Position numbers and translations under genes: made by a program. The notes beneath the pieces were generated by a model. The model had not been told where the DNA came from, searched no databases, and was given only the letters and a program-made list of their open reading frames with translations. A DNA stretch of 64,000 bases, taken from assembly GCA_946811185.2 (NCBI GenBank), contig OX328106.1:11512777-11576776 (forward strand), given 5' to 3'. Numbering within the stretch: position 1 is the first letter of the stretch; every line of letters starts with the position of its first letter. This stretch comes from Hippopus hippopus (taxonomy: Eukaryota > Mollusca > Bivalvia > Cardiida > Cardiidae). Shown one piece after another: positions 1-11,387 of the stretch.

Positions 1-395
1 TCATTCGGCATACCTCGGGTGATGGGAGCCATCATATCCCTCGGCTGTATTGTTGGATTAATATGCATCAGATCGATACATATCCGGAAATACGCCGGTT
101 TACCGTTCTGAAAATTGTAAGGCTCCTCTTAAAAAAAGAAAACTTGAGTTTCAATTTTCTATCGAAAACTTTCTAACTTTGTTTCAGTTGAGTTGGCAAA
201 CAGTTCGTACATTCATTATTTATCAATTCCGATTAAAGGTTTCACCGACAGATAAACAGATGTGAATAACTTCATCGAGGTTATGTGGTCGCTAAACGAC
301 TGACAGTGGCGCGCCATGTATAAGATCACGTGATTCGCAGTTCAAATGGAAACGACCGTTATATGGACGAGGTTAGATGTAGGTTCGGAATCGGC
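1..395. other. non-coding flank
   Basis: No gene, convincing exon or repeat boundary is recognisable here. The base composition is ordinary AT-rich intergenic DNA. Confidence 0.4.
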
Positions 396-476
396 CGAGT
401 TGTGACGAGTGGGCTGAACCCACACTCTCATGTTCACAGGTTCCACACTCTACCAACTGAGCTATGCAGGCTGGTC
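396..476 (-). repeat. tRNA-derived SINE fragment or tRNA relic
   Basis: On the minus strand a tRNA-like A box (TAGCTCAGTTGGTAGAG) is followed about 35 nt later by a B box (GTGGGTTCAGCCC). The flanks do not form a clean acceptor stem, so this reads as a tRNA-derived repeat and not a working tRNA gene. Confidence 0.55.
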
Positions 477-653
477 AAACGATTATTGGCCCCCTGCTAT
501 CAAGCCCACTGAGCAAGGGAAGCAGTTAATATTGCTTGCTTGAACCTGTGTAGTTGCAATTTATATTTGCATTTTCCTGCAGAGTGTAAGGTTGGGATTA
601 TAAAGAAAATAACAGAAAACGTCCTCAAATTCACCAGTTTAGTCATTTATTTT

Positions 654-882
654 TTAACCCTTTACCAAACAATACCTGGTTTTTACGACCCAGAGGAAGA
701 AGCCTTCTGAAAACATTGTGGGAAAAGGAGAAAATGCTGGTAACCAGCATTTTATCCTTTTCCCACAATGTTTTCTGCTCTTCTAAAGTCAAGTTTCAGT
801 TTTTGAGTCACGTTTATTTTGTCGTCTGCAAATGCTTTCTATTTGGACAAGTCTAAAATTCTGTCATTTGGTAAAGGGTTAA
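654..882. repeat. MITE-like element, family M1, complete copy
   Basis: A 229-bp unit bounded by TTAACCCTTTACCAAA and its inverse TTTGGTAAAGGGTTAA. The centre is a long hairpin whose arms read ACATTGTGGGAAAAGGAGAA and its complement, around GCTGGTAACCAGC. Degenerate relatives recur near 2.95, 4.1-4.4, 10.7, 23.0-23.3, 27.3, 35.5, 44.8, 49.0, 50.6 and 59.2 kb. It has no coding capacity and looks like a non-autonomous DNA element. Confidence 0.7.
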
Positions 883-1334
883 CACATACTAAACTTTTGC
901 AGCAAAAGGTTGCATATTTCCATATTCAGCAAAAAAGTTTAAGTCTTTGATATAGATATTAAAGGGAAGTAATACAGTAAATTTGATTATTACCATTGAT
1001 AAACATCAGTTCTTTGTCGTTCATTGTGAAAATTTGTATACTAGTATATGGTAAAAAACGTGGAAAATGTAGAAAATATTAGTAACCTTTATTTTCTCCT
1101 TCTTGCAGTTAATGCATTCTTTCAATTTTTTTTGTCCGATTTTGTGAAATAATATTATTTTTCGAGGAAGTAACTGATACGTTATAAGTTTACCTGTCCA
1201 GAGTAGATTTAGAATAACTGTAAGCCCAACGAAACGAAAATGTATTCAGTCATGAATTGTCATAGTAACATTACTGAAATAAGTAAGCTTTCTTGTTTTG
1301 TTTTACTAATTTTATTTTCAATTTAAAACACGGC

Positions 1335-1530
1335 CCGACCGGGTACTTCAGAGGCTGGCATATCTGACTCGTGACCTAGAGATTGCGGGTTCAATACCTG
1401 TTTGTAAAAACCTTAATTCTTTCTGTTGATTTTTCGCCTCTCAACTCTGATGCATGTAAGAAATAGCCAGTGGCTCTGGAAAGAAAGTTGTGTTACTAAT
1501 TGTGCGATCAAACCAGAAAACACATAAAGT
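1335..1530 (+). repeat. degenerate tRNA-derived SINE
   Basis: A weak A-box region (CCGGGTACTTCAGAGGCTGG) is followed by a B-box-like GCGGGTTCAATACCTG and then a tail containing AGCCAGTGGCTCTGGAAAG. That tail matches the 3' part of the better-preserved SINE at 2562. Confidence 0.5.
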
Positions 1531-1716
1531 TTGCATGTCACTGACTGCCATGATATGACCTAAGCTGTTAAAATGGCGTTTAACTCCGATACAAACCAAC
1601 AAATCAAATGGTACTCATTTAGCTCATCCTATCATCTACAAATGCATTCTGTTTTGACAAATTCAAAATTTTGTTATGTTTTAGAGTTGAGTTCATCTCA
1701 GCTTTTTTTTTTTTTT

Positions 1717-1990
1717 AGCTCACCTGAGCGCGAAGTGCTCAGGATGAGCTATTGTGATCACTCACCGTCCGCTGTCGTCCGTCCGTCCGTCCGTTCACAT
1801 TTTTTTTGTTTACACTCTAGAATCTACATATATTAACCAATCAGTACTAAACTTGGTCAAAATATAAATGACCATAAGATCTTGAATTAGTTTGATCATG
1901 GGTCTAATCGGACCAGAACAAATGGAGTTATTTGCCCTTGAATTAGAAAACTTTGTTTACACTCTAGCATCTACAAATATCAACCAGTCA
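1717..1990 (+). repeat. AGCTCACCTGAGC-type dispersed repeat, 5' part
   Basis: It starts with AGCTCACCTGAGCGCGAAGT, has an inverted AGCT...AGCT head, then GTCCGTCCGTCCGTCC, then two partial copies of a unit containing TTTGTTTACACTCTAG. The same head, reversed, closes the tandem array ending at 32949. No ORF is present. Confidence 0.65.
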
Positions 1991-2561
1991 TGTTCAAAAG
2001 TATTATATAGGTATCAATCCCTATTTATCAACTGATAAGAAATTTTATTCCATGTTGCACTAGAAGCGTTTTGATAGTAGTATACCTTAAGAACAATATC
2101 AGAATATAAGAATTGCCAGCATTTTCTTCTTTCCTGCGGTTCTCCTTTTTAAGCTGTCTCCCTTGGGCCAGAGGAATATGAAATTTTATGATGAATCGTT
2201 TAAGACACTCTTTCCTGAATACATTATCGCTTGAAACCTGTCACTAAATAATTAATCGCCTGCTCGCTGTTTTTTCAGTACTGTCAGTACTTTGATTTCC
2301 ATCTTAGAATTATCATTTATAAATTTAAAACCACTATATTCTCATTACAAAGGGAGATGATAATTAGCTCCCTTTTCAGGAAACTAACAAAAGTATAAAC
2401 AAATAATTTCAAGATATACATGAAAGGAATTTCTGGTTGGTTAAAAATGTGGAAAGCATTATTTCAGTATAAATCCTAATTTATCAACTAACAAGACATG
2501 TTATTCCATATTGCACTAGAACCGTTAGGGGTCTAAGACCTTAAATCTCAATTTCGCCTAG

Positions 2562-2835
2562 CCACAGTAGCTCAGTCGGTAGCGTGCAAGACTAGAGAAC
2601 AGGGGATCGTGGGTTCGATCCCTGGTTCGGCCATTTTCTTTCCGAGGTTTAATGTCAGTCATTCCGACAGGCTTTATTCCTCTCCCACCGCTGACCATTG
2701 TTTCGACGATGGTTATGTGGAAAAGCAGCCAGTGGATTGGAAAGAAATATGTGCGGAATACTGGTAAAAGAGAGCCAGAAAAGATGGATATGTGCACTGC
2801 CCGCAATATATAATTGAAATAATGTTAAAAACCCC
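2562..2835 (+). repeat. tRNA-derived SINE, near full length
   Basis: A tRNA-like head has an A box (TAGCTCAGTCGGTAGCG) and a B box (GGGTTCGATCCC). A conserved body with TTCGGCCATTTTCTTTCCGA follows, then a 3' domain containing AGCAGCCAGTGGATTGGAAA. A minus-strand copy is at 25895-26210. Confidence 0.75.
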
Positions 2836-2914
2836 ATACATACAACCAATCAATTCTCAATTTTAAGCAGCAGCTTTCAAAAACTGTGTGAATTTGCGGT
2901 ACGAGACAACACCC

Positions 2915-3215
2915 TTCACTCTTTACTAGACGACAAAAATTTGAGCGAGTCAAAAATTAAAGCATATGCAGACGACAAAATAAAATTGACTCCGTTGATG
3001 GGTTTCGTTTTCAAAAGGACAGATAACAGTGCTGGAATACGGGAAAAATGCTGAAAACCAGTAACTTCTCCTTTTCCAACAATTTTTTCTAAAACCTTAA
3101 AGGCTAAAATATTGCAATTCCATCTCTTCGGACGATGTAAATTCATATCAGACTGCACATTTTGTGCAGTCTGATCTTGATCTACACTGTCAGTAAAATC
3201 GCATTTGGTCGCGCT
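2915..3215. repeat. M1 and M3 MITE fragments
   Basis: The left part (2915-3110) resembles a reversed M1 unit with a diverged hairpin. The right part (3120-3215) holds the M3 palindrome, with arms around AGACTGCACATTTTGTGCAG and TTGATCTACACTGTC. Confidence 0.5.
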
Positions 3216-3509
3216 CAACAACTTGGGAATTAAGAAGAAGAAAAAAAAAAAAACAGACAAAAAGGGAAGATTATACGAGACTCGAACTTTCGAACTTTGG
3301 TTCACTTTTACTGCAAGATCCAGGTTAAAATAGATTACCAGTGATCATTGACCTGTAAGCCCATACAGTGTCTACATTGTCTTAAATTATAAAATAAAAC
3401 TAAAATTTCCTGGTCTTAGTAATACAATGGAAACTTCATAGTTTACCCTGTTATATAGAGACTCTGATCTAAGTTCAGGTCATCACTTAAGTGGTATGTA
3501 CCAACGACA

Positions 3510-3597
3510 ATGCGTATCCTAGATTTTGTTTTACTCCGCGTTGTTTTAGTTTCGGTGTTAGTGAACGCTTACGTAAACGGACTGGACAATCAAACCA
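3510..3597 (+). CDS. gene A exon 1: signal peptide
   Basis: ATG at 3510 opens a hydrophobic leader (FVLLRVVLVSVLVNAYVNG) ending LDNQT. The donor is CA|GTAAGT, phase 1. Genes B and C have matching first exons (82 and 88 nt) ending with the same DNQ motif. A TATA-like TTATATAG lies about 60 bp upstream, near 3450. Confidence 0.85.
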
Positions 3598-4582
3598 GTA
3601 AGTTTTATTGTATTTCTGTTTGTGTGTCTGTTCGTCTTCTTAAAACACCGTCTTCCACTCCAACTTTTTTCTTTCTTTTTTTCTTTTTTTCTTTTTTTCT
3701 TTCTTTCTTTCTGTCTACTACAAAATAATATCATTAATTATGATCCGTCAATTCTGATATCTACCTGACTTAAAGATTAGAACAAGGTCCGTATTTACCA
3801 ACCATTCTTAATAATAATTTTTGTATAATTTTCAAGAATTTTCAAGATTTGAAAGTAACGCAACTTCTGAATAGACGAGGCAAAGTAACACAACTTCTGA
3901 TTGGATGAACCAAATGATTCATCCAATCATAAGGTGTGTTACTTTCAAGTTTACAAAATTATTCAGCATAAGACTAAGAACATTCTTTAGTATGGTTGGT
4001 GAATACGGACCCAGTTTAGGTTAGGATGCACATTCGTGCCTTCTGATCTAAATCTATCCTCTTTGTAACTGACCAGCTCTTTAAATCCCTTTACCAAACA
4101 GTTTCAAGTTTTAACGAATGTGACGAAGAATGCTCCCAAAACATTGTGTATAGGAAAAGAAAATATTGTTAACCATCATTTTCTCCTTTTTCCACAGTTT
4201 TCTTTTTTTTTTTTTTTTTTTATTTGTCGTTTTTTAATACATAACAGACATATTAGATAAAAAACCAAATTCGGAGGTTGAAAGAGTTTGTCGTATGTAA
4301 TTTTTCGATTTGGACAAATCTTAAAATTTGTAATCTGGTTTATTGAAGAAGGCAGCTTTGAAAGCATTTTGGGAAATTGAGAAAAACCGGTAACCAGCAT
4401 TTACTACAATGTTTTCTTTTTTCTTTTAATATTTGATAACAACCAATAAACATATAGTTATCATTTTGAACATGATCGAATAATTAACTATAAGTTAAAT
4501 AGAAGATATATGTTTGTGCCACTCGTGAAAATATTACCGATGATGTTCACGAGATGACATAAATTTCGATGTTTCACCGGAA

Positions 4583-4659
<77 letters not shown>

Positions 4660-6539
4660 TGCTTTTAACCCTATCAAAATCCAGTACAGTTCTTTTCGGT
4701 TATTCCCCGTGGCATACCCCTCTGCAGAGCAACGCATTACAATATTACGTCAAGCGCGAGAAATGTAAGGTAAATTACGTCATCTGGTTGTGAGGCACGC
4801 GCATTTTACCTAGGTACCTAGTGCACGGGAACAACTGTTTCTGCCTTCAGTTGAAGAGTTAGAATATAAAATTCGGTATTTTCACTGGTCATAACCATGA
4901 AATATCGAAAAGTATTTCACCAATATTTCTCGATAACCAGAAAGCATGAAATAAATCATTCTCTTTTTCAATTTTTGGATACTGTCTTTTTTAACGACGT
5001 ATATGACAATTAACCAATTTTTTAAAACTTTGCACATACAAAGCTCATCGTGTCTCTAGGAGATAACTGTAAAAAAAATGTGGTTCACCGTGCTCATTTC
5101 TGAGAAATTTTCCTTTGAAAAAGGTATATACATTTCCAAAGTTCAGTTTACATTGGATTTAAAGCGCCTTTCGTTAATAGTCAGTTAAACAGGAAAATTA
5201 CAGGAAAAACATACAAGAATACATCATTTTAATGAAAAATCATATATTTTTGCGCGCGCGCGCACACACACACACACACACACATACATATTAGAGGAGA
5301 TACTATATGAAGAAATAAGACAACTTAAAGACGAAAACTTCTCAGATTATATATACAAACAATGGAAAAGATATCTTGATGATTGTTTTATTTTTTGGAC
5401 ATACTCAATTAATGATTTATCAGTTTTTAATGACATACTTAACTCATTACATAAAGATATAAAATTTAAGATGGATATGAACTTATACAAAATGCCTTTT
5501 CTTGACGTGTTAGTGATAAAAAATGGTTGTACAATTGTCACTGATATTTATTTCAAAATTACAGATTCTAAGCAATATTTGAATTTCAGGTCATGCCACC
5601 CAAAACATAACAAGACCAATATTCCGTTCTCCCTAGCTCGAAGGATCTGCATAATAGTATCTGACAGAAAAATTCTACAGTTAAGATTACGTGAACTTGA
5701 AAACATGTTAATTGAAAGAAAATACCCTAAAGCAGTAATCTTAGCAGGAATAAGTAAAGCTCTTAATATTCCAAGACGTACTCTTTTACAGGTAAAGGTT
5801 AAAAATGATGACAATATCATGACATATATTTCGACATTTAATCCTAAAAACAGAGAGTTATTTGGAATTATTAAGAATAATTTTGAAATTTTGGAGAATG
5901 ATCAAACAATGTCACAAATACTAAGAAACACCAAATTAATTAAATGTAAGAGACAACTTCCAAATCTAAAACGAATTTTGATTAAATCAGAATTCAAAGA
6001 CACAACTTCAAAATCTTCCGTGAAAAAATGTAATGAGTCCCGCTGTGGACTCTGTAAACATATTATCGAAGGAAATGAATTCAAAATCAAGGATAAAACA
6101 TTTACTGTCAAAGAAGATATGGATTGTAAAGTTTCCAACTGTTTGTATCTTTTAGTATGCAATGGCTGCCAAGAGTTTTATATTGGTCAAACAGGAGATA
6201 AACTTAGGAATAGAATTACAATACATAATCAACAGATTAGGGACCCTTCAACAAGACAAATACCATTGAGTTATCATTTAGATAGCTGTTGTAAAACAGA
6301 TCCAAAATTTTCAATTTTTCCATTTTTTAAATGCAAATCACCCGACGTTTCAGCTAGAGTAACAAAGGAAAAATATTTCATAAACATTTTTCGTCCAAAA
6401 TTAAACTGTATTTAACCGTTGTTCTATGACGTCAAAATGACGTTAGTTACGATGTTTCATTAAAGCGTTGCCCTGATGAGCGTAAGCGAAACCGGTTGGC
6501 ACGTTGAAAATACTAATTGTAGTGTCATTTCTCTTTTAT

Positions 6540-6607
<68 letters not shown>

Positions 6608-9600
6608 AAATCAAATGGTGCCGGTTCAAGGATATTACATAATAAACAAAAATAACATCACATGGGAGTATATATGAATAACGTTTATTGCCAACCGGTT
6701 TCGCTTTGAAAGCTCATCAGGGCAACAATAAATCACGTAGCAACGTCGCGTTGCTACACACATAACGCAATAATTGATTACGTTATGGCTTAATGTTCAA
6801 TTTAGGCATAAATCTATTGATGAATGATTGTTCTTTAAGTAACCTAGCTGAAACATTGTCGTTATGCATTTTAAAGAAAGGAAAGATCGAGAATTTCGGA
6901 GAGGTTTTGGAACATTTATCTAAATGCGCACTTAAAGGCATTTGTCTTGTTAATGGGTCTCTGACTTGTTGATAATGTACTGTTTTTCTGTTCCTTAATT
7001 TGTCACCGGTCTGTCCGATGTAAAATTCCCTACACCCATTACAAATTAAAACATAAATAACATTTTTAACAGTACAGTCCATATTTTCTTTTACAAAAAA
7101 AGTTTTATCATTTAATTTAATGTTGTTACCTTCAATAATGTAATCACACAGTCCACACCGTGGTTGTCCACACTTTTTGACGCAAGCGGCTGTGTCTAGA
7201 CTGAACTCCGACCGCGTAATAAGGCGTTTAAGATTAGGGAGCTGTCTTTTACATTTTATGATTTTAGTGTCTGTGATTATACTATTCATTTTTTCATCCC
7301 CGCTTAGAATAGTCAAGTTAGATCTAAGTAATCCGAATAGTTCACTGTTTTTAGGATTGTGGGTGGATACGAACGGTATAATAGGTTTTTCAGTCTTTTC
7401 TTTCACTGTTAAAAGATTGTTTCTTGGAATTTGTAATGCTTTTATAAATCCTGTTTTTATCACCTGCATTGGATAGTTTCTGTCAATCAATGAAGAAGCT
7501 AATTCTTTTAGACGGGAATTACGAACACTTATATCAGAAACAATGGTGCATATTCTACGAGCCAAGGAAAATGGGATGTTAATTTTAGTATGTTTTGGAC
7601 GGCATGACTTGAAATTTAAATACTGCTTAGAGTCTGTAGACTTGAAATATATGTCAGTGGATATAGAAGTATTTATTTTGATGACCATAACATCAAGAAA
7701 GGGTAACTGATAATCACTGGTTTGTATCTTAAACATAATATCCTTATGGAGAGAATTAAGAGTCGAACAAAAATAAGCTAGATCTTGCGATGATCTTTGC
7801 CAGAATATAAAACAGTCATCTAAATATCTTCTCCACTGATCCCGTACGAATTTAGCAAATACTTTACCCTTTTCATATTCTACTGTTTTGTAGAGTTTTT
7901 CCTCTAAAAACCCAAGGACAAGAGTAGCATATGTAGGGGCCACTTTAGTTCCCATTGCTGTACCTTTGGTTTGGTTATAGAACGACTTATCAAATGAAAA
8001 ATTGTTGTTTTCAAGAATAATTTGAAGACCCCGCAAAATAAAAGTTTTACTAAAACGTTCGGTCAGCAATTGTGGATGCTTATCCAGCCAAAAGGAAATA
8101 GACTCTAGTCCTAAACTGTGTGGAATGTTAGTATATAGACTTACTATGTCAAAGGAAACGAGTTTAGTCTGCGCTGGAACATTTTTAGGAATAAAGTTAA
8201 GGAAATCAATGTTATCTCGTAGGTAGCTATGTACCTTTTGCAAATAAGGTTTAAGTAACTTATCCAAAAAAGAGCTCAGACGACTCGTTTCGCAACAAGG
8301 GCCTGCTACTATAGGTCTTAGCGTAAAGTCCACAGGATCTGGAATTTCAATATAGTCTGAATGGTTATTAGAACAAGAGCTTTGAATAATTTGGCTCTTA
8401 TGTATTTTAGGTAAGCCGTCGAAAGTACTAGTTTTACATTCGAATTTCAATAAAAAATTCTTTTCTTGATTGGTCATTCTTGTGTTTTCTGCTATAAGAT
8501 TTTTGATTTTGTTGAAAACTTGTAATTGATTACTATCTGGAATACTTTTATAATAACTTTCATCTCTAAGCATTTCGAGAATTTTTGTTTTATAAAATTC
8601 AGTATTCAGTATAACAATGCCACCTCCCTTATCTGCCTCTTTAATGGTGATAGAAGTGTCGTGTGCCAAAGATTTTATAGCTTCACGTTGTTTAAATGTT
8701 ATATTATGTTTGATGTGTTTATTGTTCTTACTTGTATTAGAACATAACACTCTACTGGTTGATATATATGAATCTAGCACAATATTGCGACCGCTCGGTG
8801 GGTCGAAATTGGATTTATTTCTAATTATAGAATTGTCTGTGTTTTCTTTACCGTGAAAAAATTCTTTAAGTCTCAAACTACGAAAAAATTCATTAACATC
8901 ATTATTAAGTTCCTCTTTATTACTTTTTTCGGGTGTAGGGGTAAATTTAAAACCCATCAACAAGACACTTTTTTCTATTTCAGTTAACTTACGTTTTGAA
9001 AGATTAAAATTTTTTTTGAATAATTCTTTAGTTTCAGCTAGGTTACCTTCATTTAATGTAAGTGGTTCCAGTTGTGGTCTTCCTGGAGAAAATTTAAAGC
9101 GTCAGGATCGACCACATTTACTTCTGAATCGAACTGTGAATTGTTTGATCTATTTTGTCTAAAGTTGTTCTGTCGTTTGTTTCGCCTGTTGGAATTTCGT
9201 CGTCCATTTAATTTGAATGATAAATGTTGAATGAGATCTTGGAGACTTTGGTCTGGTGTCTGTACCCTTGGACGAGGACGGGGCCTACTTCGGACAGCAT
9301 CTGCATATGTTGCAGGACCTCTTTTCTGGTTATTGCGTTGACTGGCTGTTTTTTTAAAGAATGGATTTGTATCTTGGTATGTAAGTAGGAAATTTTCTTC
9401 GTAAGTCGTTAACCAACGTTCGTTGTTTAACCATCTTTTGTGTGAAATGTCCTCGTTTCTTTTAATTTGTTGTTTCCATAATTCCAAGAGAAAATCTGAA
9501 ATTGGCCCGGAACACTTTCCAAATATGATTTCTTCCACCTCTCTATCTAACCGTCGTATACGTTCTAGGCATGAATCTTCTCTCAATTTTAGCATTTCAA

Positions 9601-11349
9601 TTTCCATTCTGAAATCTTGTAGGACAGCTCTTTCTCTAAGCATTCGCTGGTCCTCTCTTTCATTTGTGAATTCTGCTTTCTGAAATTTTTTAAGAATAAT
9701 TATAGGTGTCGAAGATAACCATCTTTCATAGAATTTTAGACGGCCGCTATTTCTTACTTTTCCCCAGTAGGCGTCCCTCCTTGCAATTAATTTTTTATTC
9801 CATAAATCCGAAATTCTATTTTTAACAAGCATTGCTTGGGATTCTATTGAGCTGTTTCTTACTTGTGAAATGTCCGTAGAAGCTGCTTGTTGTGGGTTTT
9901 TTTTCTTCATGTTTTCGTCGATTTCTTTAATAACCCGTGATATTTCATGCATCGCAGTCTCTGTTTGTGCCGGACACAAACGCTTGTTTGTTTCTCGGAC
10001 GACATCTGTCAGATCCTGTATCGCTGTCAAAATCAGTGACAAATTAAGGAACAAAAAAACAGTACATTATCAACAAGTCAGAGACCCATTAACAAGACAA
10101 ATGCCTTTAAGTGCGCATTTAGATAAATGTTCCAAAACCTCTCCGAAATTCTCGATCTTTCCTTTCTTTAAAATGCATAACGACAATGTTTCAGCTAGGT
10201 TACTTAAAGAACAATCATTCATCAATAGATTTATGCCTAAATTGAACATTAAGCCATAACGTCATCAATTATTGCGTTATATGTGTAGCAACGCGACGTT
10301 GCTACGTGATTTATTGTTGCCCTGATGAGCTTTCAAAGCGAAACCGGTTGGCAATAAACGTTATTCATATATACTCCCATGTGATCTTATTTTTGTTTAT
10401 TATATATATGCCTGGTTTTGAGCATGGTAAATGTACAAATATGCATGTTATATATAGACTATTGAGTTAAAAAGGGAGATGATTTGATCGAATTAAATGT
10501 TAATCTTAAAAAAATACATACTTTCTAACGGACAGATTTTTCTTAAACTTCCCACACTTATAGTATTTATAATTCTAAATAATAAGAAAAAATAAAAATG
10601 GCACATATACATGGTTATTTCGTCAGAAAACAAGGTTGAAGGTCACTAGTGAAGTTATTTTTTCAAGGAAAAAATAGGGTAAAAGCTCAGCAGATATGGT
10701 AGGAAAAGGAGAAATTGCTCAATATGAGCGATTTCTCCATTTTCACCAATAATTTTCAAAGTCGAAACAGCTATACATCCATAGGTTTAAATTTCCTGCC
10801 ATTGTTTCCTTGTTTGGTGTGTAACGCCGTGTCAGCAGCATTTTAATTATTTCACGGTGACAGTTCAAAGATCCATTTTTATCTCTTCACCATTACCACC
10901 CGAAGAAAGTGCTACTTGTTTCAGAGCACCAATAGTATTACCATTGTGTATAAAAAGTACATAGGTGCACTTTTGATTCAACATCCACGACAAAAATACA
11001 TGCTCCGTAGGATGCGCGCGAACATTTATCATATACGTCGTTAAGAGTTTGTTTATTGATTGCAATATTTGTCACCAAATGCTTTCAATTTGATCGAGTC
11101 TGAACATTTGTCATTTGATAAAAGGTTAAACTGCACTGTACAATGTCAAATTATATCTGCTGAGTAGGTCACAAAAAGTAGTCTGTTCATAAAGTCAGTG
11201 GCCTTAATAAACTAACATTTCAACTTGCATTCTAATTCTGGTGAAATTACTCAGTTTAATCAAAAAATAGAATTTCAGACTGGTTAAACCAAATGGTAAT
11301 CATATCTTTTGTATGTCATCCTCACATAGAATAAATGGTTTCCGTTTTT

Positions 11350-11387
<38 letters not shown>

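Larger units (their letters stand above)
6642..10405 (-). mobile_element. Penelope-like retroelement copy B with inverted 3' fragment (copy C)
   Basis: A minus-strand element with 3' UTR and hammerhead (6642-6782), ORF2 (9101-6783) and ORF1 (about 10036-9053). Near 10036 it is joined head to head to a plus-strand copy of its own last 370 bp (10037-10405). The two arms are almost identical, differing at only a few positions in coding and UTR parts, so the event is young. The arrangement matches the inverted pseudo-LTR structures known for Penelope-like elements. It sits inside the TIR element at 4991-11044 and in intron 1 of gene A. Confidence 0.85.
4991..11044. mobile_element. TIR DNA element (copy 1), split by Penelope-like insertions
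   Basis: The ends carry a perfect 16-bp inverted repeat, TTAACGACGTATATGA at 4991-5006 and its complement at 11029-11044. The left arm (4991 to about 5250) and right arm (about 10410 to 11044) match, in order and orientation, the two halves of the uninterrupted 934-bp element at 50057-50990. The material between is retroelement DNA. No transposase is present, so the element is non-autonomous. The terminal TTAA could be a piggyBac-like target duplication or part of the repeat; this cannot be decided by eye. Confidence 0.75.

Noticed and set aside
396..476. Functional tRNA gene
   Set aside because: A and B boxes are present but there is no consistent acceptor stem or terminator; best explained as a SINE or relic.
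4569..4793. Open frame rich in K and IY repeats
   Set aside because: It is translation of poly(A) and the (TA)n microsatellite.
9870..10259. Single 129-aa plus-strand protein
   Set aside because: The first half is antisense of Penelope-like ORF1; only the part after about 10037 is sense endonuclease sequence.
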